From assembly GCA_033398695.1 (NCBI GenBank), contig CM065816.1, positions 132,529,358 through 132,593,357 of the forward strand: DNA of 64,000 nt, in the 5' to 3' direction. This DNA comes from Orobanche coerulescens (Eukaryota; Streptophyta; Magnoliopsida; Lamiales; Orobanchaceae). A program made the translations under genes and the position numbers. The notes under the pieces are model-generated. The model saw only the letters and a program-made list of their open reading frames with translations, ran no database searches and was not told the DNA's origin. How positions within the stretch are numbered: the stretch's first letter is position 1; every line of letters begins with the position of its first letter. Below, piece after piece: positions 10,956-22,000 of the stretch.

Positions 10956-11736
10956 TATTGGAGAAAGATGGTCGGTATCGCCGTCTGGAGATAGAGTTAT
11001 AAAGCTCTTTCGCATTGCGGAAGCGATTAAATAAAGGTGCGGAAAATAAATCGACACAAGATTTATAGAGGTTCGGCCAAATGTGCCTACGTCCTCTTTT
11101 CGGATCTTTTTCTATAGGTTAAAGACGAACCTCTGCACCTCTCTTCTATCGGTCAAGGGATTACCGTTACAAACTCATCTTCTATCGGTCCGAGTAAACC
11201 GTTCAATCACTTGTCTTTTTATCGGTCCAAGTTAAACCGTTTTCCTTTTCTATTGGACAAAGAATTAACCAATCTAGATTTCTATGGGTATTAGATAAAC
11301 CTCACGTGGATATAGATTGTGATTCTAATAATGCTGGATCCTTGATCCTAATAACACCGAGTCAAATCATATTCTTTCTTTTTCCTCTTGTGTATGAGTT
11401 TTTGTGTATCACACTCAAACTCTTATCAATATAAGCACAATTACAACAACAATAGAATGTATATCAATATCTGATCCATGTATCGATTGCTTGAAGTTGT
11501 TGTATGATGAATACCATTAGAAGTGGTATTTATAGGCTCCAAAGCCTCAACTAGCCGTTAGCTCTTTCTGACTTCTTTACGTACGTTATAACCCTTCATT
11601 TATGTACGTTAGACTGTTTACGTACGTTAACATCATATTGTTACATACGTTAGGTAATGCATGGATCAGTCCAGTAGCCTTCGTTTCTTTCATTACGTAC
11701 GTTGTCATCTTTCCATTACGTACGTTAATTGCCACG
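10956..11736 (-). repeat. Truncated 5' LTR of the SIRE-like element
   Basis: 781 bp collinear with 7809-8600, beginning 'tattggagaaagatggtcgg' and keeping the TATA region (about 11530) and five ACGT-core palindromes (11579-11734). It stops inside the array at 'acgttaattgc', where family A Copia sequence begins. Confidence 0.75.
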
Positions 11737-12392
11737 GAAGCCTTGGGATTTACGAAAGATGCACCGTCAACCTTATCAGGGCGTGCGATCTTTAATCCCG
11801 GTGATACGGTATCAAGCTCACTCACATCAATGCCGATATCGAGTGGTGCTTCCAATAGTTTTCTGGACTTGAAAAATGGATGACCATGTGAGTTTTTCAA
11901 AATGTGAATCATCATGTCGCGTCCAGGGTGACCGAGTCAGTCATGCCATAGTTGGTATGCTTCGGGATCACACAGTTCGTGACTCACAGCATAGGATTCA
12001 ATAACCCTTATTGTAGTCTGGTATAAACTACTACTTAGACTCATTAGTTTCTCGAGAACGCGACGTCTTCCGCATTCTGCCAGAGTAACACACAAAAATT
12101 CTGTCCCATTCTCACAATGTGTATCAAGGTGATAACCGTTGGCACGGATGTCCCTAAAACTTAGCAAGGTTCGGTTTGCTCTTGGGGCATAGAGAGCATT
12201 TGTGACATTAATATGCGTACCATTAGGTAGCAAGAAATGAGCAGGTCCCCTCCCTTGAATTACTTGGGAGGAACCAATCATTATTGTCACTGAGGATATG
12301 TATGGCACAATATCCTTGAATAATTGCCTATTCCGACGAATAGTGTGGGTTGTTCCACTATCAGCAAGGCACTCAATTTCACCACGAGACAT
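11731..12392 (-). pseudogene. Copia pol N-terminus (protease, integrase start)
   Basis: Read from ATG 12390-12392 on the minus strand, the frame starts [18 protein letters not shown], where D-S-G is the retropepsin catalytic triplet. It continues with [17 protein letters not shown] and YQLWHD. A stop after WHD (11937-11939) interrupts the integrase zinc-finger region (RLGHPG), which then continues as [16 protein letters not shown]. It ends at the deletion junction. The 24885-26339 copy has no such stop. It is dead as an enzyme gene. Confidence 0.8.
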
Positions 12393-13216
12393 CTACAATA
12401 AGACATGAAACTCGATTAGTCTTGTGATTAAAGACATAGCGAAAACTCATTAACTTCGAGTTTGGGGAAATTCGACCAAGTCGGTTAGGATCAAAGTTAG
12501 CACAATCGCTGGAAATAATTTCCGCGCAGCTTGACCTTTGTTCGCTAAAATAGCAATAACTTCTTCGTTAAGAAGGCTATAGATGAACGTCAGTTGTTCT
12601 GAAAACTAGACTTCCGTATCTTTCTGTCCACAGGTCGTGCACTTTCTGGATCATTAAACTTAGATCTCAGTGCTCGTTTAAAGTTGCTATTTTGGTATTT
12701 CCCTATTGTTGAGTGATAGAGCAAGGTTGAAGCCTTTTTCAAAGGCATTATTGTTGATACAATACTATGGTAATATGGCCATAGGAGCATTTAAATACTT
12801 CAAAACGCATCTTGGTGTTCGACTTGTATCTCGGCTAATGATCCTTTCGGTAACTCCAACTTGGTAGACTTGCAGAGAAAGTAGGAATGTCGGTCTGACA
12901 AAAGGTCATTTAAAAACCACTGATTCCGTTTGAACTTTCAAAGCATAAACAAATACCAAGGAGGATGCGCCTAGTCTTGATCAAAAGTTTTGATGAAATC
13001 TACCAGTGTATCAAATATAACCAAGCAATTCATTTACTGAGCAATTATTTTGTGATAAACCAAACATGCTTTCGAAGGGAAAAATAAAATTCGTCTTTGC
13101 ACAATCACAGCAATTAAAAGAATTTTATTCATCATGGCCAACTTTATTACATTCATGAAAATCCAAAGTAGTTCTCGAAAACTAGAAACAAGACAAAACA
13201 TAACCAAAGCGTAAAA
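12393..13216 (-). other. gag-pol spacer, 824 nt
   Basis: Untranslated spacer between the gag stop and the pol ATG. Exactly the same length (824 nt) separates gag and pol in the copy at 21756-29723. It ends in TTGTAG immediately before the pol ATG, an acceptor-like site. No sustained frame crosses it. Confidence 0.6.
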
Positions 13217-14296
13217 CTAGTCAAAGTCGGCAACATCCATATCTTGGTCTTTATACGCAATGGTGAGAGGAGGGATCTCAGTCTGGATCTCAATATGGTT
13301 CACCTCCGTATTCTCATTATCTTCTTCCATGTAATTCGACTCTTGAGTCAAATATTGTTTATAGTGCTTGTAGTAAGCTTGGATGTTCTTTGGCGCCTTG
13401 CAATTGCGGTAAGTAAGCTTCTTCGATCCGCAAGTATAGCAATTCCGGCCTTCCTTTGGAGTGATTTCATTCCCGGCGGCAGGAGGCGGTCCACGTGGTT
13501 GGGTTCCACTGGGTCCCGTGGCCGAGCCACCTTGCCTCTTCCACACATTGGAACGACGACCTCGTCTTTTCCCTCGCTTGCTCGAGTCATGCACCCGTGG
13601 TGCTTGCAAAAACTGAGTAGCGTTGCCTTTCCTATTTTGTCGTGGTGCTTTCCTGTGGGTAGCCTGATTCATTTCCGGAATCGGCTTCGTACCAGCTGGG
13701 CGCGCATTGCTATTGAGAATAATCTCATGGTGCCTTTCTTTTTTCGCGAGGTGGGAGATAAGGTCACTAAAATTTTTAATTCTCCCTTCCTCATAGGCAA
13801 CGCGCAGCTGATGAGCAATCACACTTGCTCCCACGGGAAATATGTTAAGAGTCTTCTCGATCAAATCTTGATCATACTTCTTCACACCACAAAAACCAAG
13901 ATCAGCGCGAAGATCGAGGATAGCTTGATTATAGGCTTCCACATTCGCATAATCCAAAAATCGGATTTGCTCCCACTGAATATGCAATTCGGGGAAGCGC
14001 TGATCATGCACATTATTAAATCGTTGTTCGAGTGTATCCCATAGTTCTTTGGGGGTTTGCAAATTCATATAACACTTTTTCAACAACGGATGTATATGTC
14101 TACGCAAGTACATCAGTGCATTAGCCTTGGTTTCCTCGCTCGGTTCTTGAGCGGTAGGCTCGTTAGAGGGAAAGATGGTGGTGGTAAATCTCTTACCGAA
14201 GAACGCCAAGCGAACGTCTGAGACCCACCTATGGTACTCCTTACCAGCATGGTCAAGGATGTCGAACTCGGGATGAACATTGGAGCTTTGTGCCAT
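13217..14296 (-). CDS. Copia gag, open frame of 359 codons
   Basis: The nucleocapsid protein of family A is intact here, although the element has lost most of pol. The start [20 protein letters not shown] is directly preceded by TTGTAG. The middle is a UBN2-type gag domain ([54 protein letters not shown]). Next comes an Arg/Lys-rich stretch ([18 protein letters not shown]) and a zinc knuckle. The knuckle reads [14 protein letters not shown]; the CCHC histidine is leucine here, while the copy at 23671-24060 keeps H. The tail is acidic. Expression would come from the LTR at 15164-15396. This is transposon and not host coding sequence. Confidence 0.85.
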   Translation of the reverse strand: MAQSSNVHPEFDILDHAGKEYHRWVSDVRLAFFGKRFTTTIFPSNEPTAQEPSEETKANALMYLRRHIHPLLKKCYMNLQTPKELWDTLEQRFNNVHDQRFPELHIQWEQIRFLDYANVEAYNQAILDLRADLGFCGVKKYDQDLIEKTLNIFPVGASVIAHQLRVAYEEGRIKNFSDLISHLAKKERHHEIILNSNARPAGTKPIPEMNQATHRKAPRQNRKGNATQFLQAPRVHDSSKRGKRRGRRSNVWKRQGGSATGPSGTQPRGPPPAAGNEITPKEGRNCYTCGSKKLTYRNCKAPKNIQAYYKHYKQYLTQESNYMEEDNENTEVNHIEIQTEIPPLTIAYKDQDMDVADFD

Positions 14297-14687
14297 CTAC
14301 AAGATATAAACAAGAGGAAGTTAGTCTTGTTGGATTTTCAGTGACAATGTAAACGGTCACAATCGATGCTTTTAAAAGCGTGTAACATAACCGTTACTCG
14401 ATTTACTTCCCTTAATTGTTGTTTAGTAAAGTCGACAAAAAAACGGCGATATCAGATCGCACCCAGATACGTGGTGTATGCAACAACCACAAGTATCGAC
14501 TTTCAACAATTCCGTGACTCCTCCAGGACCGTCACACAGTTTTCTTCGACACGCAGAGATACCGGCTTCTCTCGCGGTCTCATCCACCGCAAAGTAGCGT
14601 GGGAGATAAAGAACCCAAGAACCCGTGTCCCCAAAAGAAAAATTCCCAAAAGGTGAGAATTGAAATAGGGACAAGTCAGATAATTAC
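14297..14687 (-). other. Predicted leader intron of Copia copy 1
   Basis: On the minus strand an exon-like segment ends AATTTTATAATCGAG at 14688, followed by donor GTAATT (14687-14682). The acceptor TTGTAG ends at 14297, next to the gag ATG. The predicted length is 391 nt. The other two copies have 383 nt at the equivalent place. Splicing is inferred from conserved signals only. Confidence 0.5.
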
Positions 14688-15163
14688 CTCGATTATAAAA
14701 TTAGGCACGTGCTGAATTTGTGGTGTGCTTCGATCTACCGGTTGGTACTCGATGCGACGACGTGAAACCGGAGGTGCAATTTTGGCGGCTTCCGAAGATA
14801 AGTTGATGTTCGGGTTTTGGTCCGAGATTCAGAACCGGACTTGGGCCGGAGCTGCCGGCCGGCGGCTGACGGCGGCGGTCCCGGTGATGTTCTGACTGGA
14901 TCGATCGGCGGCGGTGGTGGTGGTGGGCGCGGGCGACGGCCGCGGTACGGTGGCGGCTGGCTGTGGCAGCTGGCGGCTCTGGCGGCGGCGGGCGGCGCCA
15001 GGTAGCTGGCGGTGGTGGCCGGGTCATGGCGGCGTGTGGGTTGGCGGCGGTGGTGTCAGCGGGCGGCGGCTGGCAGCGGCGGGAGGCGGCGGCGGTGGTG
15101 TCAGCGGGCGGCGGCGGCTGATGGCCGGTTTCTTTTTTTTTTCCGAGCTACGTGCTGATAACG
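14688..15163 (-). other. GC-rich 5' leader of Copia copy 1
   Basis: The leader between LTR and donor site is dominated by GGC/CCG triplets (14800-15120), giving spurious Gly/Ala/Pro frames. The start codon of the short leader ORF found in the other copies (MPNFIIE/MSNFIIE) is GTG here. The primer-binding-like sequence TTATCAGCACG abuts the LTR (15150-15163). Confidence 0.6.
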
Positions 15164-15396
15164 TGTTTGAGGAGAAAAATAAAAGACAGCAAATCCATTA
15201 TATTGATAACAATGAATAGAGGGGCCTTTATATAGGCATTACAAAGAGAGTCTTTCCATACATAGGATTCCTAGTTAAGGTAAAATATCTAACAGGATCC
15301 TACTACTTATGGAAGAGTCTAGAACCTTCCATAACTCTTATCCCCCTACAACTAGTATTAGGTAAGACACCAATACGGGAAGGATTTCCCGGAACA
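15164..15396 (-). repeat. 5' LTR of Copia copy 1
   Basis: 233 bp; on the minus strand it starts TGTTCCGGGAAATCCTTCCC and ends CTCCTCAAACA. It matches the LTRs at 21756-21982 and 29493-29723. It contains a minus-strand TATATAAAGG box at about 15226-15235. It ends ~200 bp upstream of the MATE promoter region and points away from that gene. Confidence 0.85.
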
Positions 15397-15599
15397 ATAT
15401 TATATATATATATATATATCAAAACGAATCTAACAATAGCTACTTTTACATATAAATCACAAAAAAACTTTAATAGAGGGTGTACGACCAACACGAAAGT
15501 TGAACAGTGTAAAAATCAAAACGTTGCAACATAAAATAATAAAATAAATATAGTGGACGGGAGTATTATTATTAATTTTTTCCTTGGGCCGTTATTTGA

Positions 15600-15708
15600 G
15601 CTATACTATACTATATACAAAATATCACCTCTTTTTTGCAAACACTCTGAACTCTGAAGGCTCTTCTATTGCCCTTCAAGTTCAATTCAATAAATCAAAA
15701 AAAAAAAA
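15600..15708 (+). promoter_or_regulatory. Probable core promoter and 5' UTR of MATE gene
   Basis: A TATA-like tract 'ctatactatactatataca' spans 15601-15619, about 90 bp before the ATG, followed by a pyrimidine-rich and then A-rich leader that ends in a poly-A run just before ATG 15709. The stretch 15397-15600 between LTR and TATA is AT-rich with a (TA)n run at 15400-15420 and holds no other gene. Confidence 0.5.
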
Positions 15709-16026
15709 ATGTCAAATAAAAGTGAAAATGAAGAAAAAATAAGAGCACCGTTGTTAGATTACAGATCCTCGCATACTATTATTGCCCCAACAAAGATAAT
15801 AGATGAAATAGAAGATGGAGGTGATGATGAAGAAACTCTCTCCCTTAAGGTTTGGACCGAGACGAAGAAGCTATGGCGGGTCGTGGGCCCCGCCATCTTC
15901 AGCCGGATCGCTTCGTATTCCATGTTCGTCATCACCCAAGCTTTCGCCGGCCACCTCGGAGACCTCGAGCTCGCCGGCATGTCTATTGCCAGTAATGTAA
16001 TAGTTGGCTTCGATTTTGGTCTCATG
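15709..16026 (+). CDS. DTX: MATE exon 1
   Basis: Residues 1-106. A charged, acidic cytoplasmic N-terminus ([17 protein letters not shown], later [10 protein letters not shown]) is followed by the first helices: [18 protein letters not shown], the family's conserved [14 protein letters not shown] loop, and [11 protein letters not shown]. The donor is ATG|GTACGT at 16027, phase 0. Confidence 0.95.
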
Positions 16027-19000
16027 GTACGTCCTTTAAGTTAAAAATAATTATATATATATATATATCAATATTAAATTTTAAATAATTTATTTAGTCC
16101 TTATTTTTGAAGAGATAATTATTATAAAATTCAGGCAATTAGGAAAAAGGAAAAATACTTTGTTGTTCTTGAAAGTGCAATTTACAGGTATTTTTATTTA
16201 ATTTAATTTCGGTTGAAATTGACGATACTTTTCTATAAATAATTGAATTCGAATTATTTTATGATATGAAAGGATTAATTAGTTATAAAAACTATCCCTC
16301 AAATTCAGCTAATAAAAAAATATCTCCTTTCAAGATTATAAAAATTTCTTTAAAGTATTACAACCACACATTTTTTTTGTTAGACTATCTTCAAAAAAAT
16401 ACATTCCGCCCCTTCTTCTATCATATTGTGCAAAAAGTGTTGATTCGCAAGTCCAGATAAAAGTCGCTGATTAATCTACAATTTTTTTGAGAATATTGGA
16501 GGATAATGTGTGTATTTAATATACATAGGAGTGTAAATAGTTCATTTTATAAATACATGGGGTAATCCGTCTTTAACCCCCTTTGGTATTGTAATTTGTT
16601 AAGAGAAAAAGAAACTAATAGTGTTAAGAATATTTATAGTAAAAATATTTTCTCCGAATAAATCGAATTAAACTTTTTTTATATGAATAATCAAATTCGA
16701 TTTATTTATTTTTATTTTAATGTTTTTCCCCAGCTTGGAATGGCGAGTGCTTTAGAAACACTGTGCGGCCAAGCCTACGGCGCGAAGAAACACTACATGC
16801 TCGGGGTTTATCTCCAGCGTTCATGGATAGTTCTATTCCTATGCTCCCTGATAATGCTACCAGCGTTTGTATTCACCACGCCGATATTGAAGTTGATGGG
16901 CCAGCCGGCGGACGTGGCGGAGCTGGCGGGCGTGGTGGCGCTCTGCTTCATCCCGCTGCACTTCAGCCTCGCGGTCCAGCTTCCGATGCAGAGGTTTCTG
17001 CAGAGCCAGCTGAAAAACAGCGTGATCGCTTGGATGAATCTGGTGGCGCTCCTGGCGCACGTGCTCTTGAGCTGGCTGGTGGTGTACCGGCTGCGGCTCG
17101 GCGTGGTGGGCACGGCGCTGACGCTGAATTTCTCGTGGTGGTTCGTGGCTGTGGGGCTGTTTCTGTACACCGTGTGCGGCGGGTGTCCGATGACGTGGAT
17201 GGGGTTTTCCGGCGAGGCGTTTTCCGGTTTGTGGGAGTTCTTGAAACTGTCGGCTTCTTCCGGCGTCATGCTATGGTGCCTCCCTCCCCCTCTCTCTCAA
17301 AAATCTACAAAAAAGAAAAACTAAGAAAAAAAAAAACTAAAAAAGATTAAATATTTATTTGGAATATACTAATAATTAAAATCTTCTAATAGTGTTGCAT
17401 AATACTTCATCCGACCCAACAATCTTGTGAGGCATATTGACTTTGTGTGGTCAATAATTTTCAAGGTTGACCACGAATTGATTTCAAACTATAATGATAA
17501 ACTTTACAACAAAATTATTATGAAAATTTTATTGTAAAGTTACATAATATAATTTCATTAAACATTTTACCAAAATTAATTTGTAATCAAACTTAAAATT
17601 TGTTGACCGCAAAAAGCCAATACGTCTCAAAATCGTCGGGACGGAGGGATAAATCATTAAGGGGCTGTTTACTTATGTAAAAATTTTCCACTTTTCTTCT
17701 CTAAAATTTTCTAATATTTTCCGAGTTTTCAATTTCTAAGAAAACTGTTGAAAATTAGGAAAATATGTTCCAAATATACAAATAGAATTGATCAGTTTTC
17801 TATCTTTTTAGTTTCATAAATTATATACATACCTTTTACATTAACATATAACTAATTATTATACATTACATTTTAATATACCTCTATAAATATACTCAAT
17901 ACTACAAATATCTATCTATATATATACTCAAAAGATGGTCTTTCTCATCTAAAAAAAGAATTTGACTAATCAATATATTCATATATCCGTCCACAGTTCA
18001 GTTAATATAGTTGTTCGCCACTAATTATGGTTTTTTCTTTATAGTTCTTGACTCTCAAAAAATAGTTCTGTAGTATCCTCTCAAAAAATTAAATAAATAC
18101 TTTTACATTAACATATACTAATTATACATTACATTTTAATATTTTATAATCATGTTTATACACTATTTATTCCTCTTATTATTTTTAAGTGATCACTAGT
18201 TCATAAAGTTAGATTATTAAATATAGGAACAAGATTTTTATTATTTATTAATTTATAATAATGGACACCACTGTCACATGAACCACCCCCTCAGGGGTGA
18301 GTGCCGTATGAAACCACCGCAATCCACAATAAAATGATAATTAACAAATAAATAATATTTATACTATTTGATGTTTCATTTTGTTTGTTAGATTTTTTTG
18401 TCATTTAAAAATACTAATTATGTAACGTATTCATAACTACAACTATGGCTCATATATTTAAAAAAATATTAAAATATGTGTATTTGTTGATGTTCGATTG
18501 TTCGAAGAGTGTCTAGCTTGTTTGTAGCACAACTCTAGCGTGTTTTCTAATTTTCTAAATCTAGAAAACAAGTGTGGACTGTTTTCTATAGTTTTCCAAA
18601 TTACAGTTATAATTTGGAAAATCGTGTTTTCCAGTTTTCTAGTTTTCTTTTTAGAAAATATTTAATTTGAACGTGTTTTCATTTTTTTCCGTTTTCTTAG
18701 AAATTTTTTCTAGAAAACTGGTGAAGTAAACAGGGCCTAAGTGCCCAATTATTTTAACGATAATTTTAACCTTTTCATGGAGGATTTATTTTTTAGTTTT
18801 TTTTTAAAATTATCTATTTTACCCTTTATTTTTCATTTTACAATATTTTAGAAAGTTATCCAAATGTGTGTGGGTATATCTAAGTCAAAAAGATCAACAT
18901 GAGTGAAAACTACTCTATACCCTTCCTCCACAAAACTACTCGAAATACAAAAAAGTTCAGTTAATTCCATTTCGAAACGGCCATAAAAAAAATTCCCTTT

Positions 19001-22000
19001 GCTATTTTTTTGGTATGACTCTCACATAAATCACATGATTTTTATCCTCAATACTTCCATTCGTTTATAAGTGAATTTTCTACTACATTATATACATTCA
19101 TTATTTTATTAAAACCTTACCACTAAAAGAGGAGTATTTCCACATATTAAGTTTACAATACATATTTTAGGAAAACTATATTAATGCTGAATCATATTCG
19201 TATAGTATATTTTTTCCATTTTTTATTATTATAAAGATTCTTATAATATTCAAACCCTCTTTTGTTCTTATTTTATGATTTCTATGTAAAAAAAATGTGA
19301 AGTTGTTTAGATATACTAACTTTTAAAATATAATTATATACAGTTTTTACTAATAAGTACTCTCTCCGTCCACAATAAATTTGTCTGTTTTGATTTTGTC
19401 TGGTCTTCTTAAATACACTTTTGACCATTAATAATTGTAATTATATATGAATAAAAATTATATTAGAAAATATATATTAAGACAAATCAAACAGGTATTT
19501 ACATGACTATAATTTTTTATATATTGATTATAATTTATGATCAAAATTCATAAATGTTGATGAATAAAAATCAAAACAGATAAATTTATTATGAATGGAG
19601 AATAATTAATAAAACTAACAGTAACATTTTTGTATTGTCAAATATGTATGAAATTTTAAACACTAATATAATTTTTTTGTTTTTTTTTTCTCTCTAGAAA
19701 CTGAGTTATCAAAAAACGTGAGGACTGAGGAGCTTCTGCAAACTTGAGAAAAGTGTTGTACCTCTGTATATGTTTTTTTGTCTGAGAAATATTATTTTGA
19801 CTTAAAAAGAAATAGATTCATAATTTTAATTAATAACACACCTCAGATCCCTTTTTTTAGTTATATTTATAATTAAATTTAATTATTGTTATCCTCCTAA
19901 TACCAACCTATAAAAATAAATGCATTTGTGTATTTTTAAAAATGTTAGTAAGTTCTAAAAAAATAAATTGATTAGGCTTAAGCACTTGACCCGACGCGAG
20001 ACGATACGACACATATATCCATTTAAAAAATAGATGATCCCATGTGTCGTGGATAGAGTTTAATCACTTTTGTTGGAGTATTATTTTTTCTCCTCGATAG
20101 AGTTTAATCACATCCGAATTTTGAAAAAGTATATCCGGTATCGTACTTCGAAAAAGGTGATATTCGATTTTTGAATATCTAAAAGTTCGAATTTTTGGAT
20201 TTTTAGATTGGATATCGAATATCTTTTAACAGCCCTACATATATGTACGTAGTAATGTATAATTAAAAATATTTGAATTAATTTTTCTTCTTCTTTTTTT
20301 TTTTCAAATGGGACAGCTTGGAAAATTGGTACTACAGGATTCTTATAGTGATGACCGGAAATCTTAAGAATGCCGAAATTGCAGTGGATGCCTTGTCCAT
20401 ATGGTAATAATCCTAATTCATCTTATGTTTTACTTTATGTTATATCGTAAATATATGATAAAGAAAATTTACTCTGTCTTTTTTCTTACTTTACAACCGT
20501 TATTTGTTTCACATTATTCATATACTAACAATCAGACTATATCATGAAAGTACGATTAAATTCATATCGTTTACATCTAAAATTATTAATAAAAAAGTAA
20601 ATTTTTGGTACTTTAAACCAAAAATCTGGGTGTATTGAAAGATCACACTTGATCAAATATAAAGAAGATATTTAAAAATATCTTGTCATATGCTAAAAAA
20701 TATCTCAAACACATATATACAATCAAATAACTCATGTTTTTTAACATAATAACAATATTTTTATATATGCAACATGTATATTGAAATATATATTATGACA
20801 ATAATATGATATATCTTTCATAATAAATAAATGAGTATTTTTATAGATTTTTGAGGTACAATAGTGGTTGGAAAATAACAAAAAATCGGTGTTTCTAAAA
20901 GTGTATTTTAGATGTTGTTACTGCATAAACAAGATGCTGTTAAATGTATATTTCAAATGCTGTTAAGCACGATGTTTGAAAAAATACCACGATGTTTGAA
21001 AAAATACCCAGATTTTTTAAGGTATATACAACAATGAATTATGAAGATTAATTACTAATATATCAATTTAGGAAACAAAATTAATAGATCTTTAAAAACC
21101 GTTTATAGTAAGAAATATCATCTTGTTCTTCAATAAATAATCTGAAAGTTCGTCTGTCATACTTCCTCCGTTACTTTATTATTGCAACGTGTTGACTATT
21201 ACACTTTTCACATACTCTATTTTGACCGTCTTTTATGATTTATACATATAGAAAAATATAGTCATATGAGATTTTGTTAGATTCATCTCGAAATATACTT
21301 TCAAAATATCAAGTTTTTATAATTTATAAAAATAAAAAATTAAAGATATTAAGGATCAAACTTATGCATTGACAAACGTAAAATTTCAAATGTTGTAATT
21401 ATAAGAGAACGGAGATAGTATAAAAGAACCATCAAATTTTATCAATTAAACTATTATAATTACATAATTACAACATGAAATACTTTCTGATTGACTACAC
21501 GACGACACATCAGTACCCCCCATTGTCTGCTAATGATACAAATTTAAATACTACATTTTTTATTGGAGTAGGCAGACTTGGTTTGACTTGTTTGGATTTT
21601 TCTTTTTGTTTGTTGATAATGTTTGGATCTGTACTGTAGTTTCCGTTTCAAATACATCCACTACAAACTTTATATTTTGTCCTTATATGTTATCTTTAAA
21701 AAAATTGTTTCATCTTTTTTTTTGTATCATTATATTAAAGTAAAAATATGTATTTTGTTTCGGGAAATCCTTCCCGTATTGGTGTCTTACTTAATACTAG
21801 TTGTAGGGGGATAAGAGTTATGGAAGGTTCTAGACTCTTCCATAAGTAGTTGGATCCTGTTAGATGTCTTACCTTAACTTAATCACATGTATGGAAAGAC
21901 TCTTCAGAATGCCTATATAAAGCCCCTCTATTCATTGTTATCAATACAATTGATTCATTGCCTTTACTTTTCTCCTCAAACACGTTATCAAGCACGTAGC

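Larger units (their letters stand above)
7809..11736 (-). mobile_element. SIRE-like Copia derivative, gag only
   Basis: Direct repeats at 7809-8939 and 10956-11736 are the LTRs. The element reads on the minus strand: 5' LTR on the right, then gag (10895-9994), about 1 kb of AT-rich remains, a purine tract (8940-8950, minus AAAGGAGAGAT) and the 3' LTR. The internal region is only ~2 kb and lacks protease, integrase and RT, so it cannot move on its own. The right LTR is cut at 11736, where sequence switches to another Copia copy through a shared 'aattgc'. Gag resembles SIRE/Maximus-type elements. Confidence 0.75.
11731..15396 (-). mobile_element. Truncated Copia, family A copy 1
   Basis: Minus-strand element with 5' LTR (15164-15396), GC-rich leader, gag (14296-13217), an 824 nt spacer and the start of pol (12392 down to 11731). 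It is collinear with the full copy at 21756-29723, but everything after the integrase N-terminus is gone. The break joins it to the LTR of the SIRE-like element. No TSD can be tested because one end is lost. Confidence 0.85.

Noticed and set aside
14701..15219. Long Pro/Ala/Arg or Gly-rich frames on both strands
   Set aside because: Created by GGC/CCG triplet repeats in the Copia leader. No start context, no domain, and no conservation of the frame in the other copies.
16763..17350. 195-codon frame and minus-strand 153-codon frame over MATE exon 2
   Set aside because: Shadows of the GC-rich exon 2; they lack any family motif and do not respect the exon borders.
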